A stretch of DNA of 64,000 nt, from contig JANYAV010000018.1 in NCBI GenBank assembly GCA_025361145.1, forward strand, positions 62,001 to 126,000, written 5' to 3'. A model generated the notes under the pieces. It was not told where the DNA came from. It did no database searches and saw only the letters and a list, made by a program, of their open reading frames with translations. Numbering within the stretch: the stretch's first letter is position 1; the number at the start of each line of letters is the position of its first letter. The position numbers were made by a program, and so were the translations under genes. This document shows positions 7,845 through 16,281 of this stretch, one piece after another. The stretch comes from Dehalococcoidia bacterium. GTDB lineage: Bacteria; Chloroflexota; Dehalococcoidia; Dehalococcoidales; UBA3254.

Positions 7845-8909
7845 TTAAAACACCGCTTTCTTTTTACGTCTTAAGAGGAAAAGGAAGAAGGGAGCGCCCA
7901 GAAAAGCGGTAATAATACCCACTGGAATCTCGGTGGGGGGAATCAGCGTACGGCTGGCTGTATCGGCCAGTATTAAAAGCAGAGCTCCTGTCAGCGCCGA
8001 TAATGGCAGCAGTGTGCGGTGGTCAGGTCCCCAGATCAAACGCACAGCATGCGGGACAATGATACCCACAAAACCGATGGTCCCTACGAAACAAACTGCC
8101 GCGGCGGTGACCAGGGTCGAAGCGGCGATCAGAATTAATTTGGTGCGTTCCACGTTGATGCCCAATTGTTCGGCCTGTTCCTCGTCCAATTGCATGGCGT
8201 TGAGAGGCCGCGCGAAGAGGAAAATCACCACAAGGCCGATAAGCAGAAAAGGCGCGATCAAACCGACCTGCTGCCAGTTAGCCAGGGAAAACCGGCCCAT
8301 CAGCCAGGACAGAATGCCAGGCATTTTATCGGCGGAAATGAGAGTGATATAGGACATTACTGATATCAGAAAAGAGCCGATAGCCACACCGGCCAGAATA
8401 AGGGTAGTGACCGGCAGAGTTTTGCCCACTTTGGCGATCAGGTAGACGATCGAAACACTGACCAGAGCACCCAGAAAAGCCAGGACCGGTATCAAGTATC
8501 CACCAAGGAAGGTCCAGGGCACCAGGAAGCCAAATACAGCGCCCAGCGCTGCTCCCTGGGCTACTCCGATGAGGTAAGGATCGGCCAAGGGATTACGGAA
8601 AAGACCCTGATAGGTGGCGCCTGCCACGCCCAGGGCGGCACCGGCCATGCCCGCCAGCAGTATGCGGGGCAAACGGATACCGGTAATAACCATATCGGTA
8701 GTAGCTGACCAGTCAGCGGTGGAGTTGACCAGCGGCAAATGGGATATCAGAATGGCCCAAACCTGCAGAAAGGGAATACGAACACTGCCAATGGTTAGCA
8801 CGAGGCTGGCGACGACCAATAAGGCGGCAGCCAGAGCCGCGATCGAATACCTGGCGAAACGGCGTCTGCGGGTTATTTTACTTTCGAGATCAATACTAGA
8901 AATTGTCAC
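7845..8909 (-). CDS. btuC: Corrinoid ABC transporter permease (BtuC-like, FecCD family)
   Basis: A 354-residue polytopic permease of the FecCD family, with about ten hydrophobic segments. Family signatures include RLPRILLAGMAGAALGVAG, the following NPLADPYLIGVAQGAALGA, and the C-terminal VGFVGIIVPHAVRL, which faces the ATPase. It would form the membrane channel of a BtuCDF importer. It lies 15 bases after btuF and 8 before btuD. Cobalamin specificity is inferred from the riboswitch and the operon. Confidence 0.92.
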   Translation of the reverse strand: MTISSIDLESKITRRRRFARYSIAALAAALLVVASLVLTIGSVRIPFLQVWAILISHLPLVNSTADWSATTDMVITGIRLPRILLAGMAGAALGVAGATYQGLFRNPLADPYLIGVAQGAALGAVFGFLVPWTFLGGYLIPVLAFLGALVSVSIVYLIAKVGKTLPVTTLILAGVAIGSFLISVMSYITLISADKMPGILSWLMGRFSLANWQQVGLIAPFLLIGLVVIFLFARPLNAMQLDEEQAEQLGINVERTKLILIAASTLVTAAAVCFVGTIGFVGIIVPHAVRLIWGPDHRTLLPLSALTGALLLILADTASRTLIPPTEIPVGIITAFLGAPFFLFLLRRKKKAVF

Positions 8910-8924
8910 TCTTTGCCTGGGCTC

Positions 8925-9821
8925 CTATTTAAAAAGTTCGGGATGAATTATTTGGGCCATTTGTTCCAGAGCGTCAATGGTGCGGGGTGTGGTACGGCCG
9001 AAAATGTCCGTATTAACCTGGTAGACACGGTTATTTTTCAAGGCATCGGTAGCCTGGAAGCGGGGTTCATTTTTTAGAAACTGATAAGAAACAGCCTGAT
9101 CGCCCATACTGCTCAGCACCACAATGATCTCAGGATTGCGCTCAATGGCGGTTTCGAGATTGATAGTAGCGTTGGCTTCCAGGTCTGCGGCGATGTTAAC
9201 GCCGCCGGCTTTAACGATCAAATCGTCGATCATACTACCGTGGCCGACAGTCCAGAGAGGGTCATGCCAGGTGACGAAAAAGACCCGGGGCTTGGCGGCG
9301 CTGGCAGTTTGCTGTTTCACATCGATAATGCGTCGATCAAGGGCTTCAACCAGCGCAGCAGCTTCAGCCTTCTTTCCCGTGACCCTGCCAATCAGATCAA
9401 TATCTGCCAGTAGAGAGTCAAGGTTGGGAGCTGCCAGTCCTAAGACGGGAATCCCCAGCTTCTCAAAGGCCGGGATCACATCCTTTTTATGGATGTTGTC
9501 CGCCAGGATCAGATCTGGGTTCAGTGATACCACTTTTTCCAGGTCTACTTTGCTGAATTCCGATACTTTGGGTTTATCAAGGGCGGCGGGAGGGTAATTA
9601 CAGTAAGTAGTTACCCCGATCAAGCGGTCTTCCAGTCCCAGAGCATAAACGATTTCAGTATTCGAGGGAGAGAGGGAGATAATACGCTGGGGGATTCCGT
9701 TGATCTGTACCGTCCGGCCCAGGTCGTCGGTGTAATTGCCTTGCGTTACTGGGGTTGTACAGCCTGCCAGAGTTAAAACAACTAATAAAAGGCTCAGTGC
9801 TAATAAGGAAAAACGTTTCAT
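8925..9821 (-). CDS. btuF: Corrinoid-binding lipoprotein (BtuF-like)
   Basis: A 298-residue periplasmic-binding-fold protein with an N-terminal lipoprotein signal ending in LAGC, so Cys21 would be lipidated. The mature protein has the BtuF/FhuD pattern: DDLGRTVQI, PQRIISLSPSNTEIVYALG near residues 44-62, GVTTYCNYPPAA, and VSLNPDLILAD. It would capture corrinoids outside the membrane and deliver them to the BtuC-like permease. It is the first gene after the cobalamin riboswitch and terminator; an AAGGA ribosome site lies about 9 bases before the ATG. Confidence 0.93.
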   Translation of the reverse strand: MKRFSLLALSLLLVVLTLAGCTTPVTQGNYTDDLGRTVQINGIPQRIISLSPSNTEIVYALGLEDRLIGVTTYCNYPPAALDKPKVSEFSKVDLEKVVSLNPDLILADNIHKKDVIPAFEKLGIPVLGLAAPNLDSLLADIDLIGRVTGKKAEAAALVEALDRRIIDVKQQTASAAKPRVFFVTWHDPLWTVGHGSMIDDLIVKAGGVNIAADLEANATINLETAIERNPEIIVVLSSMGDQAVSYQFLKNEPRFQATDALKNNRVYQVNTDIFGRTTPRTIDALEQMAQIIHPELFK

Positions 9822-9889
9822 TCAGATACATCCTTAATTATTAAATTCTAAATCCACAACCAGCTACGAGTTTCTAGCTTAAAATTCAC

Positions 9890-9960
9890 CCAACCACCCC
9901 AGATCCTTCGCTTCGCTCCAGGATGACAGCCCCCCAATCAGTTCTTGGAGGCATCCCGAT
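9890..9960. repeat. Dispersed GGAGCGAAGCGAAGGATCTC-type intergenic repeat
   Basis: Read on the minus strand this contains GTCATCCTGGAGCGAAGCGA followed by AGGATCTGGGGTGG. The same module, with small changes, recurs at about 26511-26720, 28246-28384, 36357-36470, 38618-38800, 52560-52612 and 60508-60548. It lies in the leader between the terminator and btuF. Confidence 0.75.
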
Positions 9961-10002
9961 TGATATATTCCGGAAACTTCAGACTCGTTGAGACGAGACG
10001 AA

Positions 10003-10043
10003 ATAAAAAGAAAATCCCCCTCAATATACTTCGAGGGGGATTT
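10003..10043 (-). terminator. Rho-independent terminator of the cobalamin riboswitch
   Basis: An 11-bp perfect stem AAATCCCCCTC / GAGGGGGATTT (10012-10022 with 10033-10043) is followed on the minus strand by TTCTTTTTATTT. It lies between the riboswitch aptamer and btuF, as expected for a ligand-controlled transcription-termination platform. Confidence 0.85.
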
Positions 10044-10049
10044 AAGCTT

Positions 10050-10185
10050 TTGGCTGTGTCCCACCTCCTTTCCCGCGGAGGAATTCCTGACTCAGCGTTC
10101 TGGCTTGCCCGGTTTCCCGGGATTACAGCAGGCGGTACTGCGCCGGATTTACACCGGCTTGCTGTCTGAGTCTAAATGTTCTATT
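10050..10185 (-). promoter_or_regulatory. Cobalamin (B12) riboswitch
   Basis: The minus strand carries the conserved cobalamin aptamer core: AAGCCGGTGTAAATCCGGCG then CAGTACCGCCTGCTGTAATC, a CCCGGG/CCGGG-type stem, and AAGCCAGAACGCTGAGTCAG in place of the B12 box region. A perfect terminator hairpin follows about 10 bases downstream. It controls the btuFCD-cbiB-cobD-cobT-cobS-cobC-cobU operon; with ligand bound, transcription should stop before btuF. Exact ends are approximate. Confidence 0.9.
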
Positions 10186-10277
10186 AATTATCACAATACA
10201 GGAAAAATAAATAAAAAACAAGAAATAAAAAATAAGAAAAATATTACCAAATAAGAAATAAAGTGCAAGTAACCAAA

Positions 10278-10360
10278 AGAGTAAAGGAGACCGGGGTTTT
10301 ATAAGGTGACACCTTACTATTAAGGAGAGAAGGACGCAAGGTGGCATCTTTACCGAGAGA
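10278..10360. repeat. REP-like paired palindrome element (copy 1)
   Basis: A pair of short palindromes, AAGGTGACACCTT (10303-10315) and AAGGTGGCATCTT (10338-10350), lies in inverted relation, with the flank GGGGTTTTATAAGG on one side and TTTACC on the other. The same layout recurs at 10995-11075, at 31940-32018 in the other orientation and five times at 55763-56134. A related TGCAAGG-ACGGA-CCTTGCA palindrome follows at 10406-10424. The 10186-10517 gap holds these repeats and the presumed riboswitch promoter, with no gene seen. Confidence 0.75.
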
Positions 10361-10517
10361 GGAAAGGGCACAAGGGGAAAAGGACAGGATGTAATGGTTG
10401 GATTCTGCAAGGACGGACCTTGCAGAGAGGGGTATACAATTACGTTATTAATTCTGTTAATATATAGGCAACTGGGTATGCCCTGTCCATGCCCATGAAT
10501 TAGCGCAGGAGGAAGCC

Positions 10518-10925
10518 ATGGACAAACCTGGTACATATTCCATTACGGAGGCCGCTGAACTGCTCAAGCTCAGCCCGAAGACTATCCGGCGCTATATTAA
10601 AGCCGGGAAATTGCCCTCTACCAAGGTGCCAACCAAATTTGGCGATGAGTACCGCATTACCGAAATCCCGCAGGCTTTGAAAGAGGAAGCGGATGTTCAG
10701 GCTGAGAGCCAGTCTAAAGTTGAAATAGTGCCGGTTGCCCAGCCCTCTTCCACACTGGACGCTCAGTTTTTGTATCAGGAAAATATGCGGCTGATGGCCC
10801 AGCTCGGAGCGGCCACTGAAAGGCTGCGGCAGATGGAAGACAAACTGAAGTTATTGGAAGCGCCTAAAGAAGAAGCGGCGGCCGTTCACCGTCCATGGTG
10901 GAAGAGGCTGTTCGGGAGAGCTTAG
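10518..10925 (+). CDS. MerR/excisionase-type HTH protein with C-terminal coiled coil
   Basis: A 135-residue protein. Residues 6-52 form a winged-helix HTH of the MerR/excisionase class (SITEAAELLKLSPKTIRRYI, then KAGKLPSTKVPTKFGDEYRI). A linker rich in Ala, Glu and Gln follows, then a predicted coiled coil (YQENMRLMAQLGAATERLRQ onward, about residues 90-118) and a basic aromatic tail RPWWKRLFGRA. It has a good GGAGGA ribosome site. A paralogue with the same plan lies at 60611-61057, also ending in a Trp-rich basic tail. It may bind DNA as a dimer and perhaps touch the membrane through the tail. REP-like elements sit on both sides. Target unknown. Confidence 0.8.
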   Translation: MDKPGTYSITEAAELLKLSPKTIRRYIKAGKLPSTKVPTKFGDEYRITEIPQALKEEADVQAESQSKVEIVPVAQPSSTLDAQFLYQENMRLMAQLGAATERLRQMEDKLKLLEAPKEEAAAVHRPWWKRLFGRA

Positions 10926-10994
10926 GGGTAAAGTAAAAAGGCAAAGGTCAATCCCGATTCACTACGTTCATTCGAAACCTTCGGCTGGGGGAAA

Positions 10995-11075
10995 AGGAGA
11001 CGGAGGTTTTTATAAGGTCTCACCTTACATAGGGAAAAAGGAGCGCAAGATGAGACCTTTACCAAAAGAGGGAAT
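10995..11075. repeat. REP-like paired palindrome element (copy 2)
   Basis: AAGGTCTCACCTT (11013-11025) and its near-complement AAGATGAGACCTT (11047-11059) could fold as one hairpin or as two small ones. The flanks GGAGGTTTTTATAAGG and CTTTACC match copy 1. A further palindromic segment with AAGGAGTCTCCTC and GACTCCTTGAG follows at 11112-11166; related sequences recur near 17940 and 55628. No gene is seen in 10926-11238. Confidence 0.75.
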
Positions 11076-11238
11076 GGGAAAATAAGGTCGAACCTGCAAA
11101 TGGGACTGCCTCAAGGAGTCTCCTCGCAGGCAGGAGTTTTTTGGAGGCAAGGAAGACTCCTTGAGAAACCCGAAGCGCGAATAAGCCAATATATTTTTCT
11201 ATGTAATATAATCTCAGGTTTTGGGAGGAATGGTGGAA

Positions 11239-11394
11239 ATGGATATAACAGGGTGGATTATTGCGGTAGTGGTCGGACTTATCCTCTTGTTTCTGGTTTT
11301 TAAGTTTATTAAAAACTGCTTGCCTAAAATCCTTATTGCGTTACTTATTCTGGGAGCCTTACTTTTTGTTATCTCCCGCTTTTTCGTAAAGTAA
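11239..11394 (+). CDS. Small membrane protein, 51 residues, two transmembrane segments
   Basis: An ATG at 11239 is preceded by GGGAGGA at 9-base spacing, which favours it over the ATG at 11230, where the site would abut the codon. The product begins MDITGWIIAVVVGLILLFLV, has a short basic loop KFIKNCLPK, then ILIALLILGALLFVISRFFV and a final Lys. This is a helical hairpin with two membrane spans and little else. I do not recognise a family. It lies convergent to the RNase D-like gene, 15 bases from that gene's stop codon. Confidence 0.6.
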   Translation: MDITGWIIAVVVGLILLFLVFKFIKNCLPKILIALLILGALLFVISRFFVK

Positions 11395-11409
11395 AAACTG
11401 ACCTGTTTA

Positions 11410-12276
11410 TCAGTTTCTTTTAGCGGCAGATTTAAGTTCGCTCAAGATGCTCAGCATGGAAGCTTTGCTGAAGCGGTTAGGAAGCTGCATCCCGTCGACA
11501 TATTCCGGGTCTTTGACGATTTCAATAACATCATTCTTATTGAGTATCCAGTGTGATGGAATATTATACTCACAGGCATACTTTTCGATTATTTTGCCCA
11601 CTTCCAGCGCCACCAATTTTTCCTCGTCCCTGAGTTCCCGAAAACCGTTAATGCGGGAATATTTATCCTCCGGATTGCGGGTATAGTCCTTGTTCTGAAT
11701 CTTGAGGTTGTTCAGTATATAGCTTTCCAAGAGCTGGGCTTCAAAGAGCTTTTTAAGCAGAATGTCCTTTAATTTTAAGAGATAAGTGACGTCGCTGATG
11801 GCATATTCTATCGCTTCGGGGGAGATCGGCCTGAGGGTCCAATTATGCTGTTGGAATTTAGCTTTGTTCTCCAGAAATACGCCGAGTTCGGCCCCGATCA
11901 ATGAATGGAGGTCCTGTTTCGGATAATTGAGAAGAGTGACGGCTGGCCGGAGATCTAAGATGGATTTTATTTCTATGCCGTAGACGTTCTTCAGCAAAGA
12001 AAGGTCGCTGGCGGCGTCATAGATCACCTTCAAAATGTCACGGTTTTCAAAAAACGTTTTCAGCAGTTCCGTGTCGATTTTAAAAGGATCTATCAGGGTC
12101 TTATTCTCGCCATCGAAGATTTGCACCAGGCAGAGGGTTTCGCCGTAAGCATGCAGATTGAGTTCGGCTTCAGTGTCCAGGGCCAGGGTAGTGCTCTTTT
12201 TATCCTCGAAGGTCCTTATAAAAGAGGAAAATTCTTTATTAGTTTTGATAAAAGTATAATTCAAATTTGGAATCAT
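11410..12276 (-). CDS. Ribonuclease D-like 3'-5' exonuclease with HRDC-like C-terminus
   Basis: A 288-residue DnaQ-fold exonuclease of the RNase D group. Exo I is LALDTEAE (Asp34 and Glu36), Exo II is YDAASDLSLL (the first position is Tyr where RNase D usually has His), and Exo III is YAISDVTYLLKL with the Tyr-x3-Asp signature. The C-terminal third (LRDEEKLVALEVGKIIEKYA onward) looks like an HRDC helical domain. The family trims the 3' ends of tRNA and other structured RNAs. It stands alone in its orientation, with the papain-like lipoprotein gene upstream on the same strand beyond a terminator. Confidence 0.88.
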   Translation of the reverse strand: MIPNLNYTFIKTNKEFSSFIRTFEDKKSTTLALDTEAELNLHAYGETLCLVQIFDGENKTLIDPFKIDTELLKTFFENRDILKVIYDAASDLSLLKNVYGIEIKSILDLRPAVTLLNYPKQDLHSLIGAELGVFLENKAKFQQHNWTLRPISPEAIEYAISDVTYLLKLKDILLKKLFEAQLLESYILNNLKIQNKDYTRNPEDKYSRINGFRELRDEEKLVALEVGKIIEKYACEYNIPSHWILNKNDVIEIVKDPEYVDGMQLPNRFSKASMLSILSELKSAAKRN

Positions 12277-12316
12277 TATTGTTTTAATTGTAATTCTACT
12301 TTAATAAACATGCAAA

Positions 12317-12344
12317 CAGGCGGCACCCCTCAGAGTGCCGCCTG
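12317..12344 (-). terminator. Stem-loop downstream of the lipoprotein gene
   Basis: A 10-bp stem CAGGCGGCAC / GTGCCGCCTG with an 8-base loop lies 27 bases beyond the stop of the 12371-14734 gene. The U-run on the minus strand is weak, so it may be a moderate terminator or an mRNA 3' end structure. Confidence 0.65.
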
Positions 12345-12370
12345 TAAAGTCAGCCTGAAAAGGTAAAGTG

Positions 12371-14734
12371 CTACCAGAGCATCATAGTTATCGCCGATTT
12401 ATCACTGGCCGTGGGATTAAGGTATTTGGTATCCCCCCAGGGATTGCCCTCATAATTGGTGGTGAAATGATAATCAAATTTAGTGATAGTATTTCCCGCG
12501 GTTTCACCCGTTTGTCCTACCGCAATTTTATTGAACGGGACGTTGGAAATCTCGAAACTGGCTGACCAGTTTGAAAGCAATACCGTCCCTACGCCGTCAT
12601 TACGCACATAAGAATACCTGGCGCTCACTGTTTTGCCATCTGCTGAGACAGTTCCGCTGATATCGTGGACACGGTGGCTGTTATTGCCGACCATATAATC
12701 TGATGTACCGGAGAACGATAGGCCGCTCCAGGTGATGGGAATATAATTGTCAGGGTAATCGTAAGGGACTGCGATAGAGAATATATCCGTGGTGCTAGTA
12801 TGAGTCCCTTCCCTGTGGTTAGTATTATCTTGAGTTGCCTGGGTGGTGACTAACATCCGGATATGGGTGGTCTTCTGAAGCGTGGCAGCGACGTCCTGTG
12901 TGGGGCTGGGAGGGACTGTTTTCGCAATAGTCGCTAAGGCTTGAGCGGTACCAACTTCTTTGCTGTCCTTATCAAAAAGCTTGACGGCGATGTTATATTT
13001 GCCTTCAGCGGCGAATTTAGTGGACAAGGTTGTTCCGCTGCCGCTCTGAGACGGCTTATCGTTGATATACCAGTCATAGCGGGCTTTATCCAGAGGCGCG
13101 TCAGTTTTTGCCGTAAAAGTGTAGTCTTTGTTGATCTCACCGGTGAGGGTGGCCGGGGTGATACTGATCCCGCTGTAGGTTATATTGAAATACTTAAAAT
13201 CTATGAATTTAGCAATCTTAATGGGGTTTCCGGACTTATCTTTACCATCCACAGTCCCATCGATTTCAATGCCCAATTTGTTGACTCCCGGCAGAAGCTC
13301 GTAATTGCCAGCAGCGTCCCAGTTCAGTAGCTTGCCGTCACGATAGGCGCGTATTGTAACCTCGGAGTTGGTGAGGGCTGCCGTTTTAGATAGGGCGTAG
13401 ATATTGATCAATTTAGAAGGAGAAACATATCCATCCACGAGTGGCTGTTCTTTTAAATTTTCATCCAGCCAGACCACTTGATAGTTCGGGAAGATGCCAT
13501 TTCCTATTGTGCCAGCTTTTAATTCAGCCCAACGCTGGGCGATTTTATCCCAACTGACGGTGGTGGTTTTTGCGCAATACTCTATTGTTTCATAAGCTTT
13601 GCCGTTGCCGTTAGCGATTTCTTCAGCATTAGCCCCGGAGTTATAAGGCACAAATTTCCCATCTTTAAATTCGATGCGCCTTTCGGTATTACCGGGATAG
13701 TTAGGATCGGCTATATACAGATTGCCGTCTTTCACCCGGTAACAGATCATGTCATGACCGCCGCCGGCATTGCTGTAGATGCCCACTTCCTGAGGTTCTC
13801 CGGTAATCTGCATAGAGTAAGCGAATAATTTCCAGGTCCACTCGTCATTTACCCCGGTCAGGCTGGTCCAAAATTTATTTTCAAAGCTATTCCAGTTGAT
13901 ATCATGATGGACGGTAGATGCAAACCGATATCCCAGCGAATCATCCTGCCAGAGGTCCGGTGTGGCCGGTTTATCTCCGTTATTATCATAGCGGCCGTAC
14001 AGGGTCAAATCCTGGCCGTCCGGTTGGGTGACGTAGTACCAGAGAGCGGTGACGCTTTGCCCCGCGCAGTGACCGCCTTTGGCGATATAGGAGCCGTAGT
14101 TAGTGAATTGCCAGTCATCGATGCCTGGCCGGAAACCGGAATCTATGTCACTCTTTAATTGGGTGAGAGGGATCATACTGATCAGAAAATTGCTGAAATG
14201 GCGGGTGCCCACCGTGATCGAGGTGTCAGTCTGCGCCAGAGTTGGCAGTCCCTCCAGGGTCTTCGTTTTTTCGTCGTAGATAAAGCCCATGGCGAAGCTA
14301 TCAAGCGGTACCGTGACAGGTATGGTTAATTCCATTATTTCATCGGCGTAGGCTCCGCCGTTATCCACTTTGATCAGAGGCGTCAGGGGATTAAAAGCTT
14401 CACCGAAGGTGTGTTTTTCGATAGGGGCGTAGGAGATTTTGAAATTAAGATTATCCGGATAAGAACCGGGAGGTACGCCCAACACCATGCCATTTAAAGG
14501 ACTGGCGGGATCGTTAAGCTTAAAACTACCTCCCTGGGGAGTGACCGGGATAGGGCTGGACTCAATCGCAGCGGCGGTAGAGATAGTGCCGGTAGTACCG
14601 CGCGGGGGAGCAGCCTTGATGGTGGTGGGGGTAATTGGGGAACTTGCGGATTGGCCGCCGAATAAAGAACAGCCGGCGAGCAAAGAAACCATTAAGGCAG
14701 CCGTAAATAAAATATAGGCAACCCTTTTCAACAT
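12371..14734 (-). CDS. Large surface lipoprotein with papain-like Cys-His domain and PKD-like domain
   Basis: A 787-residue exported lipoprotein. The signal peptide ends in LLAGC, with Cys22 as the lipid site. Residues of about 60-200 form a beta-rich domain. The next segment carries a plausible papain-like triad: Cys in GGHCAGQSVTALWYY, His in NAGGGHDMICYRV, and Asp/Asn in LYIADPNYPGN, the order used by C39 and papain-fold enzymes. A PKD/Ig-like domain follows (YTFTAKTDAPLDKARYDWYI). The C-terminal 190 residues are beta-rich with no recognised family. It may be a cell-surface peptidase or transglutaminase-like protein; activity is inferred from the residue pattern only. Monocistronic. Confidence 0.75.
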   Translation of the reverse strand: MLKRVAYILFTAALMVSLLAGCSLFGGQSASSPITPTTIKAAPPRGTTGTISTAAAIESSPIPVTPQGGSFKLNDPASPLNGMVLGVPPGSYPDNLNFKISYAPIEKHTFGEAFNPLTPLIKVDNGGAYADEIMELTIPVTVPLDSFAMGFIYDEKTKTLEGLPTLAQTDTSITVGTRHFSNFLISMIPLTQLKSDIDSGFRPGIDDWQFTNYGSYIAKGGHCAGQSVTALWYYVTQPDGQDLTLYGRYDNNGDKPATPDLWQDDSLGYRFASTVHHDINWNSFENKFWTSLTGVNDEWTWKLFAYSMQITGEPQEVGIYSNAGGGHDMICYRVKDGNLYIADPNYPGNTERRIEFKDGKFVPYNSGANAEEIANGNGKAYETIEYCAKTTTVSWDKIAQRWAELKAGTIGNGIFPNYQVVWLDENLKEQPLVDGYVSPSKLINIYALSKTAALTNSEVTIRAYRDGKLLNWDAAGNYELLPGVNKLGIEIDGTVDGKDKSGNPIKIAKFIDFKYFNITYSGISITPATLTGEINKDYTFTAKTDAPLDKARYDWYINDKPSQSGSGTTLSTKFAAEGKYNIAVKLFDKDSKEVGTAQALATIAKTVPPSPTQDVAATLQKTTHIRMLVTTQATQDNTNHREGTHTSTTDIFSIAVPYDYPDNYIPITWSGLSFSGTSDYMVGNNSHRVHDISGTVSADGKTVSARYSYVRNDGVGTVLLSNWSASFEISNVPFNKIAVGQTGETAGNTITKFDYHFTTNYEGNPWGDTKYLNPTASDKSAITMMLW

Positions 14735-14821
14735 AATGGGCTCCTTAGATAGTCTTTTTAATAAGGATTATTTTAAGGCTTTTACCAGTCTTATACAACA
14801 GAGCATTAACTGCAAAAACAA

Positions 14822-14857
14822 GGGTGGTGACGAGTGGATTTAGACCACTGACTAAGG
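14822..14857 (-). pseudogene. tRNA-Met 3'-end fragment (attachment-site-like scar)
   Basis: This 36-base stretch matches the 3' part (T-arm, acceptor strand and part of the anticodon arm) of the intact tRNA-Met at 17779-17850, in the same orientation, with about five differences. The T-stem pairing GTGG/CCAC is kept. Nothing of the 5' half is present. It sits just beyond the stop of the 14852 gene. Confidence 0.75.
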
Positions 14858-15382
14858 CAGGCCGTAAATCCCGGTGTTTTTATCCATCAATATCGGCCAA
14901 TGAGGCGGAAAGAAGGTGAACAGAATTAAAATAAGCCCCACCATTATGATGGCGGCCAATCCTGCATAGCTGGTATATTTTGGCAGCTTTTTTAAGTTCA
15001 TGATCTTGTAACTGATCAGTTGGGCCAGAGTGACTGCTAGCGCAAAGGTAGTGATATCAACAATCAGTATTTCTGTCCCGGTGAAAGCCGTATAGGTGTA
15101 GAAAATAAGGCCGGTGATAATGGGCAGTAAAACGATGGCGGTGCCTTTGGCTGCCAGAAAATTATGGGTGTAAGAACGGATAAAGCGGTATTCTATCGCA
15201 GCAAATAGGCACATAGGCCAGAAGCCCTGTTTAAAATGCTCCCAGACGCTTTCATTGACGGAGGCTATGGCCCCGACAAAGGTAGAATTCCCCGACCACT
15301 CAAAAACAAAATGAAGAAGCGCTCCCAGGGAAAAGACGAAAACGATCCCGCAGATTTCCCATTTTAGAATGCGTTTTTTCAT
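14852..15382 (-). CDS. DUF6512-like integral membrane protein
   Basis: A 176-residue polytopic protein with about five hydrophobic segments: residues 11-30, 55-70, 80-100, 105-130 and 140-165. The motif VGAIASVNESVWEHFKQGFW (residues 36-55) is the feature I associate with the DUF6512 family, whose function is not known. The gene is not obviously in an operon; the peroxiredoxin gene on the same strand lies 114 bases upstream. The last codons overlap the tRNA-Met fragment, so its 3' end may have been rewritten by that event. Confidence 0.7.
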   Translation of the reverse strand: MKKRILKWEICGIVFVFSLGALLHFVFEWSGNSTFVGAIASVNESVWEHFKQGFWPMCLFAAIEYRFIRSYTHNFLAAKGTAIVLLPIITGLIFYTYTAFTGTEILIVDITTFALAVTLAQLISYKIMNLKKLPKYTSYAGLAAIIMVGLILILFTFFPPHWPILMDKNTGIYGLP

Positions 15383-15496
15383 TTTATTCGTTCCCTCGAT
15401 ATTTGGCAGCAGTATCTCGGTTAAGTACAGACTGAACCTTTATTGAGATTTTAGCAGCTTTAGTTGGATAAAGGAATAAGCCGGGTAACCCTAATA

Positions 15497-15964
15497 TTAT
15501 TTAAGTTGACGGATAACCTCAGCGATATCAGGCAGGGTGCTGATCTGGTAAACCTTGACCCATTGGACTTTTCCATCTGCTCCAATAATAATATTGGCGC
15601 GCTCGGAGAAACCGTTCTTCTCGCGGAATAAGCCATATTGTTTAATGACCCCGCCATGCGGCCAGAAGTCAGAAAGGAGACGCAGGTTTTTTAATTTCAT
15701 ATCATCTGACCATAACTTTTTTGAGGGTACCGGATCTACACTGATGCCGACGGGAATAGTGTTCAAGGACGTAATTTCAGCGAAATGCGCTTCTAGAGCC
15801 TTCATTTGCTGGGTACAAACACCCGTAGCAGCCAGGGGATGGAAGGAAAGTAAAACCTTCTTGCCCTGGTTGGCGGAAAGAGTAAAATCGATACCATACT
15901 GGTCCTTTAAAGTAAAATCCGGTGCGATCTCGCCGGCAGTGATGGGGCTAGCACGATCAAGCAT
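15497..15964 (-). CDS. Peroxiredoxin (AhpC/TSA family) with a single cysteine
   Basis: A 155-residue thioredoxin-fold peroxidase. APDFTLKDQYG is at residues 14-24, and the peroxidatic loop reads LLSFHPLAATGVCTQQM, with Cys50 preceded by the loop threonine. The supporting arginine is in FSERANIIIG. I see no second cysteine, so it would act as a 1-Cys peroxiredoxin or use a partner thiol. The more usual FYPxxFTxVCPTE loop is altered here (no Pro after Cys). It probably reduces hydroperoxides in the cytosol. A small membrane-protein gene lies divergently upstream. Confidence 0.87.
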   Translation of the reverse strand: MLDRASPITAGEIAPDFTLKDQYGIDFTLSANQGKKVLLSFHPLAATGVCTQQMKALEAHFAEITSLNTIPVGISVDPVPSKKLWSDDMKLKNLRLLSDFWPHGGVIKQYGLFREKNGFSERANIIIGADGKVQWVKVYQISTLPDIAEVIRQLK

Positions 15965-16104
15965 AATCTTACCTCCATGTTCATATTATTTAATAGTTAT
16001 ATTATAGTTGAAAGTGATAATCCGGAGTGGAGTTGAAAGGGGGTAACAAATTATGCAATAAAAGTGGTATTATTTTGCCAAACAGGGTTTTAGAGGAGGG
16101 AATC

Positions 16105-16230
16105 ATGAGCGATTTGATGTTTATTTTCGGCTGGGGATCGACAATTGGGACGGGTATTTTCCTGGTGTGCTTAGCTGGAATGATCTATATCTTATCCAGG
16201 GTTGGGAAGGGAAAAGAGAAAAAAGAGTAA
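16105..16230 (+). CDS. Small single-span membrane protein, 41 residues
   Basis: The ATG at 16105 has an excellent AGGAGGG site 4-5 bases upstream; the frame is open further upstream but that part has no start with a ribosome site. The product starts MSDLMFIFGWGSTIGTGIFL, continues VCLAGMIYILSRVG and ends in the charged tail KGKEKKE. It has one transmembrane helix and a short basic cytosolic tail. No family recognised; it could be a small subunit of a membrane complex. Confidence 0.6.
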   Translation: MSDLMFIFGWGSTIGTGIFLVCLAGMIYILSRVGKGKEKKE

Positions 16231-16281
16231 TAGGAATCGCCGGTTAAACCGGTTATCTTAAAATTCAACACCTTGGCAAAA

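Noticed and set aside
9879-10254. Short frames across the riboswitch and terminator
   Set aside because: They cross structured regulatory RNA and lack ribosome sites; the aptamer and terminator explain the sequence.
12371-12566. Calling the C-terminal part of the lipoprotein a separate domain family
   Set aside because: It is beta-rich but I cannot match it to a named domain, so I left it unassigned.
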